Notes: a model not told the origin generated them from the sequence alone. A stretch of DNA of 64,000 nucleotides from an uncultured Oscillospiraceae bacterium (GCA_934572335.1 CAKTKU010000002.1:1-64000), one strand, 5' to 3'; counted from the stretch's first letter, positions 24,642 through 33,662 are shown. A program made the numbers and translations.

Positions 24642-26231
24642 TCAGCCCTCTGTCCCAAACAGATCGCGCAGGGCAAGTTTTTTGCACTCTGCGGTGCTGA
24701 CAGCGCCCTTGTGCGTTTTGGGCAGTTCGTCATAAAACACCACGTAGCGCGGTATCTTGAAGTACGCGATGCGCGGGCGCAGCCAGCCGCGGACAGCGTC
24801 GGCGTCCAGCTCCGCGCCGGGGGCGCGGATGATGCAGGCGCATACCTCCTCGCCGAAATGGCGGTCGGGCACGCCGATCACCTTGCACAGCGCGACGGCG
24901 GGGTTCGCCGCGAGCGCCTGCTCTATCTCCAGCGGGCTTATGTTCTCGCCGCCGCGAATGATGAGTTCCTTGCAGCGCCCCTTGAGCGTGATGTTGCCGT
25001 CGGCATCCAGCGCGCCGAGGTCGCCGGTGTGCACCCAGCCGTCTGCGTCCAGCGTTTTCGCGGTCTCTGCCTCGTCGCCGTAATAGCGCTGCATGGTGAG
25101 ATACCCGCGCACGCAGATCTCGCCCGTCTCGCCCGCGGGCAGGGGCGCGCCGGTGTTCATGTCGGCGATCTTGCCCTCGACGTGGTTCATGAAATGCCCC
25201 ACGGTGGTGCTTCTGATCCCGACAGGGTCATCGATATTGCACACGGTCAGCCCCGCGGTGCACTCTGTCTGCCCGAGGCTGGACATGAGCGTGAAATGCC
25301 CGCCGATGGTGTTCTGGATATAAATAAAGTCCTCGGGGGAGTACCCCGCCCCGGCGATCATGCCGATGCGCAGGGTCTTCAGCCGCGCGGGGGAGAAATT
25401 CTCCTTTGAGAGCATGGCGAGGAACATCGTCGGCACGCAGTTGACGACCGTGCACCCCGCGCGCTCTATCGCGTCCATAAGGTTGACGGTGCGGCGGTTC
25501 TCGGGAATGCAGATGCACGCGCCCACGCTCATCGCCGTCATGAGGTTGACGGAGATGCAGAAGCAGTGGAAGATCGGCATGGCGATGAGGACGACATCCT
25601 CACACGTCATGGCGAGGTCGAACGCCTGCTGTATGCCGCCGTTGACGCGGGAATAATGACTGGTGCAGACTGCCTTAGGGCGCGAGGTCGACCCGGAGGT
25701 GAAGAGGATGGTGGCGGTGTCCTGCGGCGTGACTGCATCCGCCGCCGCGCGCACGGCGCGCTCATCCGCCGGGGCAAGGTCGCCCAGCACGGGGTATGCG
25801 CCGCAGTTATGGCGGAGGCTGACGATATGATGCAGGCACTCCGGCAGCACAGCGCCCTCAAGCTCCGCCTCGAAGTACCCATCCCCCTTGTCGGCATGCC
25901 CCAGCAGCAGATACTCCGCCCCCGTCTGCTCGATGAGGGGCAGAAGCTCCGGCAGGTTGAGGCTGGTGTTGAGCATGACGGCGACCGCGCCGATATACTC
26001 AACGGCGTACATCGCGGCAATGCCGTAAGGACGAGGGTCGGAGAGGATGGCGACACGGTCGCCCCGGCGGACGCCGAGGGTCATGAGCCGACCGGCGCAC
26101 TCGATGACCTGCCGCTCAAGCTCGGCATAGGTCGTATACTTTCCGTCGAACCACACGGCGGGACGTGTGGGATATGTACGCGCCGTGCGGGCGAGCAGCC
26201 CGCTCAGCGTTAGATTTTCCAATGGCAACAT
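24642..26231 (-). CDS. Acyl-CoA synthetase / AMP-forming ligase
   Basis: 529 residues. Class I adenylate-forming motifs are complete: P-loop 'ILFTSGSTSRPKAV', 'SLGQTECTAG' (A5), 'WVHTGDLGALDADGNITLKG' (A7-A8), 'KELIIRGGENISPLEIE', and the catalytic C-terminal lysine in 'LPKTHKGAVSTAE'. It should adenylate a carboxylic acid and transfer it to CoA; closest style is medium- or long-chain acyl-CoA ligases and the CaiC/BaiB type. No carrier protein is nearby. It has its own strong promoter and carries the small XRE gene at its 3' end. Confidence 0.92.
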   Translation of the reverse strand: MLPLENLTLSGLLARTARTYPTRPAVWFDGKYTTYAELERQVIECAGRLMTLGVRRGDRVAILSDPRPYGIAAMYAVEYIGAVAVMLNTSLNLPELLPLIEQTGAEYLLLGHADKGDGYFEAELEGAVLPECLHHIVSLRHNCGAYPVLGDLAPADERAVRAAADAVTPQDTATILFTSGSTSRPKAVCTSHYSRVNGGIQQAFDLAMTCEDVVLIAMPIFHCFCISVNLMTAMSVGACICIPENRRTVNLMDAIERAGCTVVNCVPTMFLAMLSKENFSPARLKTLRIGMIAGAGYSPEDFIYIQNTIGGHFTLMSSLGQTECTAGLTVCNIDDPVGIRSTTVGHFMNHVEGKIADMNTGAPLPAGETGEICVRGYLTMQRYYGDEAETAKTLDADGWVHTGDLGALDADGNITLKGRCKELIIRGGENISPLEIEQALAANPAVALCKVIGVPDRHFGEEVCACIIRAPGAELDADAVRGWLRPRIAYFKIPRYVVFYDELPKTHKGAVSTAECKKLALRDLFGTEG

Positions 26232-26272
26232 TTATTGCACCACCAATCACAAATTTGGTCGAAAACTAAATA

Positions 26273-26301
26273 ATTTTATCACGTATTGCTCGACGTGTCA
26301 A
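26273..26301 (-). promoter_or_regulatory. Promoter of the acyl-CoA synthetase-XRE operon
   Basis: Minus-strand TTGACA (26296-26301), 17-bp spacer, TAAAAT (26273-26278). A second TTGACA on the plus strand (26321-26326) may serve the divergent hydrolase gene, with only a poor -10 (CATTCT, 26344-26349). Confidence 0.8.
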
Positions 26302-26383
26302 CATTTCGTGCTGCTTGCTCTTGACATACCGCGCACGGCGTGGCATTCTTAGAGCATAACGTACATAGAGAGGTATCGAGAAT

Positions 26384-26959
26384 ATGAGCAAATACGCCCT
26401 TGTGATGATAGACATGCAAAACGGCTTCATTGATTCTGCGTCGCCGCTGTGCATCCCGATGGCGGCGGCGACCGTCCCCGCCTGTGCCGAGGCCATAACG
26501 CTCTGCCGCACGTCCGGCGTGCCGGTGGTGTTCGCCACGCGGCACTACCGCGCCGACGGCAGCGACGTGGAAAAATGCCGCCATGACGTGTGGCTGCGCG
26601 GCGGGAAGCCGCTGTCGGAGGTCTGCCCCGATGCGCTGTCGGACGCATTCCCGAAGGAGTTCACGCGCGACGCGCGGGACTACTGCATCGTCAAGCCCCG
26701 CTTCTCCGCGTTCTTCCACACCGAGCTTGACCTTATCCTCCGCCGCCTCGGCGTGGACACGGTCATCCTCGCCGGAACGACCACACCCAACTGCATCCGC
26801 ACGAGCTGCTACGACGCGCTGTCGCTGGACTATGACGTGATCGTGCTGTCGGACTGCACATCGTCCGTGACGGAGGATGTGCAGCGCGCGAATCTCGCGG
26901 ACATGGCGCGCATAGGCGCGCGGATTATGACCGCGGACGAGCTGAAAACACTGTTATAA
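26384..26959 (+). CDS. Isochorismatase-family cysteine hydrolase
   Basis: 191 residues. Catalytic triad of the family is visible: Asp in 'VMIDMQNGF' (residue about 10), Lys in 'VKPRFSAFFHTEL' and Cys in 'TTTPNCIRTSCYDAL', after the usual cis-peptide loop. Members hydrolyse amides such as nicotinamide, carbamates and ureidoacrylate; this one cannot be assigned closer. Divergent from the acyl-CoA synthetase operon. Convergent with, and 17 bp from, the truncated MATE gene. Confidence 0.92.
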   Translation: MSKYALVMIDMQNGFIDSASPLCIPMAAATVPACAEAITLCRTSGVPVVFATRHYRADGSDVEKCRHDVWLRGGKPLSEVCPDALSDAFPKEFTRDARDYCIVKPRFSAFFHTELDLILRRLGVDTVILAGTTTPNCIRTSCYDALSLDYDVIVLSDCTSSVTEDVQRANLADMARIGARIMTADELKTLL

Positions 26960-26976
26960 ATGTCAAAAGGCTTCCC

Positions 26977-27950
26977 TCACCGGGAAGTCTTTTTCATATT
27001 CAGTTTAATCACTGTCCAAAATATGTTGACCAGCGCCCAGCCGATGCCGGTGGCGAGGGCGACGGCGCGCAGTCCCAACGCATCCACCCACAGCCATGAC
27101 AGCAGCGCCCGCAGGGCGATATGCCCCGCCGCGCCGATAAACGGCACGGACACGCGCCCTATCCCGTCAAAGTACCCGGCGAAGGTGTTGCCGGTGTAGC
27201 AGAGGATATAGAAGAGCGCGACAGTGCGCATATACGCGGCGGCATTTTCAAACGCCGCGCCGGAGCCTGTCCCCAGCATGAAGGCCGTGAGCGGCGCGGC
27301 AGTGACGTACATCACCGCTGAGGACACCAGCCCCATCAAAAGCATCACGGCGAGGCTCTTTCTGAATGTCTCCTCCACGCGCTCACGCTTGCCCGCGCCG
27401 TAATTCTGCGCGGCAAGCACGGAGGTCGCCGCCGCGCCGCTGTCGCCGAAGGAGTTGGCAAAGCCCTCAATGCGCGTGGTGGCGGTATAGGCAGAGATGA
27501 GCTCCGTGCCGCCGGTGTTCACCGCGCCCTGCACCAGAAGCTTGCCGATATAAAGGCTGGACTGGTGCAGCGCAGTGACAAAGCCGTAGTGCGCCGTGCG
27601 GCGCAGAAGCTCCGCGTCCACGCGGCAGTCCGCGCGCGTGATCATTGCCTCCGGCATGGCGCGGCACAGGTACAATATGCACAGCACCGCCGACACCGTT
27701 TGCGACGCCGCCGTCGCCCACGCCGCGCCCGCGATGCCGAGACCAAGCCCCGCCACAAACCACACGTCCAGCGCGAGATTTACCGTCACCGCCCCGGCGA
27801 GCACCGCCAGCGCGGCGTTTGCCCGCCCGACGGAGCGCAGCAGCGCGCCGTAAAGATTATATAGAAACGCCGCCGGGAGGGACGCGAGAATGATATACAG
27901 GTAGGCGCTGACATACCCCGTCAGCGCAACTGGCGTCTTTATCGCGCGCG
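26977..27950 (-). pseudogene. 5'-truncated MATE-family efflux transporter
   Basis: About 320 MATE-like codons remain, from 'TPVALTGYVSAYLYII' (start of helix 4) to the C-terminus, including 'FLYNLYGALLRSVGRAN' and the second bundle 'GFANSFGDSGAAATSVLAAQNYGAGKR'. Intact MATE pumps have about 450 residues, so the first 3 helices are gone. An open frame continues upstream to 28068, but those 40 or so residues run antisense through a LysR remnant and do not look like MATE. No credible start with a ribosome site is seen. Probably dead. Confidence 0.75.
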
Positions 27951-28040
27951 GATACCTCGCCCGCCGCGAAGCGCTTTCTGGACTTCCTGCGGACGTATCT
28001 CGCCGGTATGCATGGTCAAACAGAGGAGAATACGCATTGA
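27933..28040 (+). pseudogene. 3' remnant of a LysR-family regulator gene
   Basis: In the plus frame ending at TGA 28038-28040 it reads 'SLSRADTSPAAKRFLDFL' then 'RTYLAG' and a short tail. 'SPAA-RFLDFL' is typical of the very end of LysR effector domains. No start and no DNA-binding domain remain. It abuts the truncated MATE gene in opposite orientation, so both 5' ends are lost at one joint near 27940. Confidence 0.65.
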
Positions 28041-28064
28041 TATTTCCGCGCAATATGATAAAAT
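28037..28064 (+). promoter_or_regulatory. Probable promoter of the permease gene
   Basis: TTGATA (28037-28042), 16-bp spacer, TAAAAT (28059-28064). The -35 overlaps the stop codon of the LysR remnant. AAGGAGAG precedes the ATG at 28097. Confidence 0.65.
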
Positions 28065-28096
28065 ACATATAAAAATATATTCAAGGAGAGACCACC

Positions 28097-29254
28097 ATGT
28101 CAAAGATAAAGGGCGAATCAAAGCTCAGCTTTTTTGAAGCGGCGAGCATCATCGTCGGGCACGGCGTGGGCGCGGGCATACTGTCCGTGCCGTATCTCGC
28201 CGCGCACAACAGTCTGCGAGAAATTCTGCTGATACTCGCAATATGCTACGCATTCAACCTGCTGCTGCATTTTCTCATTGCGGAGCTTTCATACAACAAC
28301 GACGGGGCGCAGTTCGTCAAGTGCTTCGACAGCGAACTTTTCGCCGGAAAGCTCAAGACCGTGCTGACATGGCTGGCGTTCGCGCTGCTGGGCGTGTCGG
28401 TCATCGTGAATGTGAGCGCCTTTCTCACGGGCGCGGCGGCGGTGTTCCGCTCGTGGCTGGGCTGGCCGGATTGGGCGGGCATAGTGCTCTTTTACGTTGT
28501 GGGCTCGGGCGTTGTGTTCGTGGGGATGAAGCTTGTCGGCATATGCGAAAAGCTCGCCGTGGGGGCGATGGTCGCCGTTATCGCCGTGCTCGCGGCAGTG
28601 ACGTTCTCCGGCGACACCTACGCCATGCCGCAGGGCTGGCGCGGCATGAACAACGCCCTCGCGCTCTTCGGGATGATCGCGTTCTCGCTCTCCGCCGTGA
28701 TGAGCACGCCGCAGGTCGTCAAGGGGCTTGAGGGCGACGCGAAGCGCATCCGCGGCGCGATCGCGCTTGGGCTTGCGATAAACGCGCTTTTGATCCTCGC
28801 CATCACGCTCACGACACTCGCGGGTGTCGGCACAAGCATCACCGAGGACGGCGCGCTCGTCGACCTCGCGGCAAAGCTCGGCGGCTGGGTGAGCGTCATA
28901 GGGTATGTGTTCACGCTGCTGGCGCTGGCGACGTCGTTCTGGGCGAACACGCTGAACCTGCGCGACATCGTGAACGAGCAGACGCACTGGGGGCTGAAAA
29001 TAAGCTGGGTCGCGGCATCGCTGCCGTGTCTGGCGCTGGCGTTTCTGGGGCTGAGCTCCTTTGTGGGCTTCACGCGCTTTGCCAGCATCATTCAGGTCGT
29101 GACGGGGCTGGGCATCATCGCGGCGTACAACCTCTCGCGCAGACGCGTGGGCTCGTCGGCGCTGCTGGGGCGCTTCGGCACGCTGCCGTGGCAGATCATT
29201 GTGGCGCTGTGCACCCTGTGCGCGACCATCGGCGCGGTAATGAAAGTGAGCTGA
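28097..29254 (+). CDS. Amino-acid permease (aromatic amino-acid/HAAAP-like)
   Basis: 385 residues, about eleven helices. The start 'SFFEAASIIVGHGVGAGILS' followed by 'VPYLAAHN' is the unwound first helix of the APC superfamily as seen in the HAAAP (Mtr/TyrP/TnaB) and related SLC38-like carriers; 'SVIGYVFTLLALATSFWANTL' is also typical. It likely imports an amino acid with a proton or sodium; specificity is not readable. The hydrolase gene follows after 7 bp, so the two form an operon. Confidence 0.88.
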   Translation: MSKIKGESKLSFFEAASIIVGHGVGAGILSVPYLAAHNSLREILLILAICYAFNLLLHFLIAELSYNNDGAQFVKCFDSELFAGKLKTVLTWLAFALLGVSVIVNVSAFLTGAAAVFRSWLGWPDWAGIVLFYVVGSGVVFVGMKLVGICEKLAVGAMVAVIAVLAAVTFSGDTYAMPQGWRGMNNALALFGMIAFSLSAVMSTPQVVKGLEGDAKRIRGAIALGLAINALLILAITLTTLAGVGTSITEDGALVDLAAKLGGWVSVIGYVFTLLALATSFWANTLNLRDIVNEQTHWGLKISWVAASLPCLALAFLGLSSFVGFTRFASIIQVVTGLGIIAAYNLSRRRVGSSALLGRFGTLPWQIIVALCTLCATIGAVMKVS

Positions 29255-29261
29255 AAAGAGC

Positions 29262-30188
29262 ATGAAAAAGAACAAGCGAATAAAGCATCCTGTAATACTC
29301 GGCACTGCCGCCGCGGTGGGCGCGGCTTCCGCCGTCGCACTTGGCGAGATATACCGCTATCTCTTCTGCCGCGATCCGGGGCTCATCGCAAAATTCGACA
29401 AAAAGGGACACGCCTCGGACTACTATGAGCACCGCGACTCCGCCGCCGCGCGCATGGGGCAGACCCCCTGCACGCGCTATACCATCTATTCTGACCGCGG
29501 CGACAGGCTGGAGGGCTTCTACTACCAGTCCGGCGACAAGCCCGCCGGGCGCATCGCCTTCATCGTGCACGGCTTCCGCTCCGACCATCTGGACGCGGGC
29601 GGGATGTATTATGAATACTACCTGCGCCGCGGGATAGACGTGTTCACCTGCGACAATGCCGCCGCGGGCGAGAGCGGCGGGGCTCATGTGGGCTATGACG
29701 TATATGAGAGCGCGGACTGCCTGAAGTGGCTGGACTTTCTCATAAAGACCTACGGCGAGGATATCCGCGTCATTCTGCACGGCTTCTCCATGGGCGGCGG
29801 CACGGTGGTGCACATGTGCGACGCGGTCCCCCCGCAGGTGAAGTTCATCGTCGCCGACAGCGCCTACACCGGCGGGGTGGACGTTCTCAAGCCGCGCATC
29901 GGCGCGCTCATCTATCCCCTCATCGCCATCAACCGCGTTGCCGCGGGGTATGACCTGCGCGATTCCGAGGTACGCCGCCATCTCGCGCATACGCGCGTCC
30001 CTATGCTCTTCGTGCAGGGAACGGAGGACCGCACCGTGCCATATTACATGGGGCAGGAGCTTTATGAGCTGTGCCCCGGCGAGAAGGACTTTCTCTGGGT
30101 GGAGGGTGCGCGCCATGTGGAGAGCATGCACCGCGCCCCGGCAGAGTACGAGGCAAAGCTGGATAAGTTCATCGGAAAGTATATGTGA
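29262..30188 (+). CDS. Alpha/beta hydrolase, membrane-anchored
   Basis: 308 residues. One N-terminal hydrophobic helix (about 10-30), then a hydrolase fold of the B. subtilis YkfA/BAAT-like type: oxyanion 'FIVHGFRSDH', nucleophile 'LHGFSMGGGTVVHM' (Ser about 177), acid in 'VQGTEDRTVPY' and late His in 'EGARHVESMH'. Substrate unknown. Coupled to the amino-acid permease by 7-bp spacing, which hints at an ester or amide of an amino acid, though this is only inference. Confidence 0.88.
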   Translation: MKKNKRIKHPVILGTAAAVGAASAVALGEIYRYLFCRDPGLIAKFDKKGHASDYYEHRDSAAARMGQTPCTRYTIYSDRGDRLEGFYYQSGDKPAGRIAFIVHGFRSDHLDAGGMYYEYYLRRGIDVFTCDNAAAGESGGAHVGYDVYESADCLKWLDFLIKTYGEDIRVILHGFSMGGGTVVHMCDAVPPQVKFIVADSAYTGGVDVLKPRIGALIYPLIAINRVAAGYDLRDSEVRRHLAHTRVPMLFVQGTEDRTVPYYMGQELYELCPGEKDFLWVEGARHVESMHRAPAEYEAKLDKFIGKYM

Positions 30189-30191
30189 ATA

Positions 30192-30237
30192 GAAAACCTG
30201 CCTGTGCAAGACGAAATGCACAGGCAGGTTTTTTATT
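30192..30237 (+). terminator. Terminator of permease-hydrolase operon
   Basis: About 16-bp stem (AAAACCTGCCTGTGCA and complement), 8-nt loop, then T6ATTTTT. The right side runs into the end of the convergent small gene. Confidence 0.9.
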
Positions 30238-30463
30238 TTTTCAGTATGCTGAGCACGCTGTTAACAAGCTCCACATCGGAGGCCTTCAGCCGTATTCCGG
30301 CTTTGAGCGTTTTCCCGTCGGGGTAGGTGACAGTGAAGGCGATCTCCTGCCCCTCGACAGCGCCGCGCTCCTTCACCGCGCGCATGAAGTCCGGGAATTT
30401 CGGGTGATTGGCGCAGAAGCTTTTCCACATTCCTCTCAGCTGCAAAAGCGAGTTTATGTCCAT
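30233..30463 (-). CDS. Small conserved-looking hypothetical protein
   Basis: 76 residues from ATG 30463, selected because GGAGG lies 7-8 bp upstream; the open frame allows 9 more codons. Two parts: a helical N-half 'LLQLRGMWKSFCANHPKFPD' and a beta-rich C-half 'EIAFTVTYPDGKTLKAGIRL'. No signal peptide, membrane helix or Cys motif. I do not recognise the family; similar short proteins are common in Clostridia. Monocistronic, sharing a terminator region with the convergent hydrolase gene. Confidence 0.75.
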   Translation of the reverse strand: MDINSLLQLRGMWKSFCANHPKFPDFMRAVKERGAVEGQEIAFTVTYPDGKTLKAGIRLKASDVELVNSVLSILKK

Positions 30464-30555
30464 AAACGATCCTCCGTCTGCATTTTTCATCTTATTATAT
30501 TATGCGCGCGGCGAAAATGGAACCCCGGTTTTGTAAACTATTCCTCTATCCCCGC

Positions 30556-31284
30556 TCACACGTCGCGGCGGGTCATTATCACGCCGCTTATGGCGGCGAA
30601 GAGCACGATGTACCCCGCGCAGGTCAGCACGAACGGCAGATACCCGCTCTCGCTGATCTGCTGCGGTGCGTTGGAGCTCATGCCGTAGGCCATGAGCGAG
30701 TACGGCCATATGCTGCCGAGCTTGCGCGCGAGAAAGTACAGCCCCGACAGTCCCCCGCCCAGCGACACCGCCACAGGCAGCGCAAAGCCGCGCAGGAAAA
30801 ACGACACCGTCAGCTGTATGCTCGCCATCACCGCGCCGCCGAGCGTGCCGCACGCGCACCACACCGCCATCTCGCCCCACGGCGGGGCGGAGGTCAGCCC
30901 CGCGATCCTGCCCGAGGCGAAATACAGCGCTGCGATCCACATCTCGCTCACAAATATCATCACCGCCGCGACGGTCAGCTTCGCCGCGTACACGGCGGAA
31001 TTGCGCGCCGGGACGGAGAGGAGCTTGTTCCACCCGTGCTCGCGCTGCTCCATATACATCGTATAGGCGCAGTAAACGCCGATGAGCACGGGGAGAAAAA
31101 TATAATCCGTGAAGAGCGTGTGCTGCGTCCAGAGACTGTACCACTCGCTTTGCAGTATCTCAATATTGCCGAGATAATTGAGCGTGCCGAGCAGTGCCGG
31201 GATGACCGGCAGCACGAGAAACGCCAGCCACACCGGCGAGCGGCGCAGCTTCATAAGCTCTGCCTTTACAAGACGAAAATACAT
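30556..31284 (-). CDS. ABC-2 permease, lantibiotic-immunity type (second permease)
   Basis: 242 residues, six helices ('PVWLAFLVLPVIPALLGTLN', 'YIFLPVLIGVYCAYTMYMEQ', then four more). The cytoplasmic 'EQREHGWNKLLSVP' motif is that of LanE/LanG and CprB/C permeases. Together with the neighbouring permease and ATPase it forms an exporter that removes cationic or cyclic peptides from the membrane. The gap to the upstream permease gene is only 4 bp. Confidence 0.86.
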   Translation of the reverse strand: MYFRLVKAELMKLRRSPVWLAFLVLPVIPALLGTLNYLGNIEILQSEWYSLWTQHTLFTDYIFLPVLIGVYCAYTMYMEQREHGWNKLLSVPARNSAVYAAKLTVAAVMIFVSEMWIAALYFASGRIAGLTSAPPWGEMAVWCACGTLGGAVMASIQLTVSFFLRGFALPVAVSLGGGLSGLYFLARKLGSIWPYSLMAYGMSSNAPQQISESGYLPFVLTCAGYIVLFAAISGVIMTRRDV

Positions 31285-31288
31285 TTGT

Positions 31289-32062
31289 TCACAGCTCCTT
31301 TCTGCAAAACACCGCGCGCCCGATGAGATAAAAGACGATTACGGCAATGACGACACCTGCAAAGCACGCCCAGTCATGCCCCATGTCGGCAAAATAGGCG
31401 TTTTGATAGCGCGTCTCCTTTGTCCAGCCGAAAAGCCCGACAAATTGCAGCGCACCGTACCACCCCCACGGGCACAGCCGTCTCAGCCACGGCAGCTGCG
31501 GCAGGAAGAGCGAGAACACGCCCGCAAACTCCCCCAGCGCCCCAACGCACAGCGCTGCCGTCTGGTTGGGTATCGCCATGGACAGCGCGTGCTGGAGCAT
31601 ATATATTGCAGTGGTCGGCGCGAGGGTGAAGAGGAGAAACAGCGCATAATCCCGCATGGGCGGCGCGCCGGCAAAGCCGCACGCCAGCCCGCTGACTATC
31701 GCCGCGCCCCAGAAGAGCAGCACGCACAGCAGCACCGGCGCGAGCCCGTATATGAGCTTCACGTCATACAGCGCCCCGCGCTCCGCCATCACGCACATCA
31801 GCCGTAGGCTGCCGCGGCTGTGCTCAAGCTCGGCAAGGCGAGATGAGACGAGCATGCAGATGAGCGGGAAGATGATGGCACATACCATGGGCAGCTGATA
31901 TAGGTACATGTAATACCCGTTTTTTATAGCGAAGTCCCCCGCCTCGCCCTTATAGTCGGAGTAAAACGCCCACACGCACCCCACCGCCGTCAACGCCAGC
32001 GCCGTGAGGAGCACGTGCCGTCCCCGGTTTTTCAGCCGTTCGGCCCTTAAAAGGCGGCTCAT
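31289..32062 (-). CDS. ABC-2 permease, lantibiotic-immunity type (first permease)
   Basis: 257 residues, six helices. 'SSRLAELEHSRGSLRLMCVM' is the same cytoplasmic element as in the partner permease, and 'CPWGWYGALQFVG' is typical of LanE/MutE. Overlaps the ATPase gene by 4 bp (ATGA type). Forms the membrane channel with the second permease. Confidence 0.86.
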   Translation of the reverse strand: MSRLLRAERLKNRGRHVLLTALALTAVGCVWAFYSDYKGEAGDFAIKNGYYMYLYQLPMVCAIIFPLICMLVSSRLAELEHSRGSLRLMCVMAERGALYDVKLIYGLAPVLLCVLLFWGAAIVSGLACGFAGAPPMRDYALFLLFTLAPTTAIYMLQHALSMAIPNQTAALCVGALGEFAGVFSLFLPQLPWLRRLCPWGWYGALQFVGLFGWTKETRYQNAYFADMGHDWACFAGVVIAVIVFYLIGRAVFCRKEL

Positions 32063-32793
32063 AGGCTCTCCTCGCTCCCTGTCATGCCGAGGAAAATGTC
32101 CTCAAGGCTCTCCCCGTGCGCCGCCTGCTCAAGGCGCGCAAGCTCCCCCTGATACTTCATGCGCCCGTGGGCAATGATGCCGACATCGTCGGCGATGCGC
32201 TCCACCTCGCTGAGAAGATGGCTGGAGACGATGACGGTCATGCCGTAGCGCTCCGGGAGGGAGCGGATAAGCTCGCGCATCTCCTGTATGCCGGAGGGGT
32301 CGAGCCCGTTCGTCGGCTCGTCGAGAATGAGGAGCCTGGGGAAGCCCAGCAGTGCCGACGCGAGACCGAGGCGCTGCTTCATGCCGAGTGAGAACGCCGA
32401 GGTGCGCTTGCCCTCCTGCCGGTCGAGCCGGACGATTTTCAGCACCTCGTCAATGTTCTTCTCCGGCAGGGCGAGTATCTCGGCGTAAACGCGCAGGTTT
32501 TCCCGCGCGGTGAGATGTCCGTAATACGCCGGGGACTCAATGAGCGAGCCGACGCCGCGCAGAAGCGCCACGCGGCTTTTTTCCGTGAGGCGCTCGCCGA
32601 AAAGCTCTATCTCCCCCGCCGTGGGGTGCACAAGACCGAGCAGCATTTTCAGCGTTGTGGATTTGCCCGCGCCGTTCGGACCGATAAAGCCGTATATGCG
32701 CCCCTCGCGCACGCTCATGTTCAGCCCCTCCACCGCGGCAAAATTCTTATACCGCTTTGTGAGCGCGGAGGTCTTGACTATCTCATTCATCAT
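32059..32793 (-). CDS. ABC ATPase, BcrA/CprA/LanF type
   Basis: 244 residues. Walker A 'GPNGAGKSTTLKMLLGLVHP', signature 'FSLGMKQRLGLASALLG', Walker B 'LLILDEPTNGLDPSGI', switch 'SSHLLSEVERI'. The SLGMKQR form of the signature is typical of BcrA, LanF and C. difficile CprA. It energises the two permeases for resistance to peptide antibiotics. Divergent from the two-component genes, the same arrangement of functions as CprABC with CprKR. Confidence 0.92.
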   Translation of the reverse strand: MMNEIVKTSALTKRYKNFAAVEGLNMSVREGRIYGFIGPNGAGKSTTLKMLLGLVHPTAGEIELFGERLTEKSRVALLRGVGSLIESPAYYGHLTARENLRVYAEILALPEKNIDEVLKIVRLDRQEGKRTSAFSLGMKQRLGLASALLGFPRLLILDEPTNGLDPSGIQEMRELIRSLPERYGMTVIVSSHLLSEVERIADDVGIIAHGRMKYQGELARLEQAAHGESLEDIFLGMTGSEESL

Positions 32794-32903
32794 TCTTCAT
32801 CCTTTCCGCGGCGTGTTTCCCGCCGCCGTTGGAGAGAATAGCACGGCGGGATTTATTTCCCCTTACGCGCACATTAAGCGCGGCTTAAATTTCCCTCCGC
32901 GTA

Positions 32904-32932
32904 TTCAATCCGCGCGCAAAAGATGTTAATAT
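32904..32932 (+). promoter_or_regulatory. Promoter of the two-component operon
   Basis: TTCAAT (32904-32909), 17-bp spacer, TAATAT (32927-32932). Expected start near 32939, only a few bases before the possible start codons at 32940-32949. An inverted repeat TTAAGC-GCG-GCTTAA (32874-32888) lies 16 bp upstream of the -35 and may bind a regulator. Confidence 0.65.
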
Positions 32933-32942
32933 ACCCCTGGTG

Positions 32943-33662
32943 ATGCACATGAAGGACATGAAAGAGCTTTTAAACAAAAAAATACTCATCGTTGACGATG
33001 AGCGGGAGCTGCAAAAGACCGTGGGGGACGCGCTGTTCGCGGAGGGGTTTTTCAACCTCGTTTCCGCCGCGAGCTGCCGCGAGGCGCTTGCCGCCGTGCG
33101 CGCCCAGCCCGTCGCGCTCATCCTGCTGGACGTGAACCTGCCCGACGGCAGCGGCTTCGCGCTCTTCCGTGAGCTGCGCGCGCTGACGGACGCGCCGGTC
33201 ATCTTCCTCACGGCGCGCGGCGACGACGCGGACAGGCTGGCGGGGCTGGGGCTCGGCGCGGACGATTACATCGTCAAGCCCTTTCTCATGCGGGAGCTCG
33301 TGCTGCGTGTGCAGGCGCTGCTGCGGCGCACCTACGCCATCGCCGAGGATGAACCGGGCGCGGCGCTGGGGGATGTGTATGTGGACTTCACGCGCGCGGT
33401 GGTGCGGCGCGCCGGGGCGGAGCTTCCGCTGACGGCGAAGGAGCTGATACTCTTCAAGAAGCTGTGGGAGAACCGCGGGCGCATCGTGAGCTTTGACGCG
33501 CTGGCGCTGGCGGCGTGGGGCGAGGACTATTACGGGCATGAAAACACCCTCACCGTGCACATCCGCCGCCTGCGCGAGAAGATAGAGCCAGACCCCTCCG
33601 CGCCGCGGCACATCATAACAGCGCGCGGACTGGGATACAGACTGGAGGGCGCGCATGAATAA
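32943..33662 (+). CDS. OmpR-family response regulator
   Basis: 239 residues counted from ATG 32943; GTG 32940, ATG 32949 and ATG 32958 are alternatives and none has a good ribosome site. Receiver domain with acidic pair 'VDDE', phospho-acceptor Asp in 'LILLDVNLPDG' (about 63), 'FLTAR' and Lys in 'IVKPF'. C-terminal winged helix with 'NTLTVHIRRLREKIE' and 'ITARGLGYRLE'. It likely switches on the divergent immunity transporter. Overlaps the kinase gene by 8 bp. Confidence 0.93.
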   Translation: MHMKDMKELLNKKILIVDDERELQKTVGDALFAEGFFNLVSAASCREALAAVRAQPVALILLDVNLPDGSGFALFRELRALTDAPVIFLTARGDDADRLAGLGLGADDYIVKPFLMRELVLRVQALLRRTYAIAEDEPGAALGDVYVDFTRAVVRRAGAELPLTAKELILFKKLWENRGRIVSFDALALAAWGEDYYGHENTLTVHIRRLREKIEPDPSAPRHIITARGLGYRLEGAHE

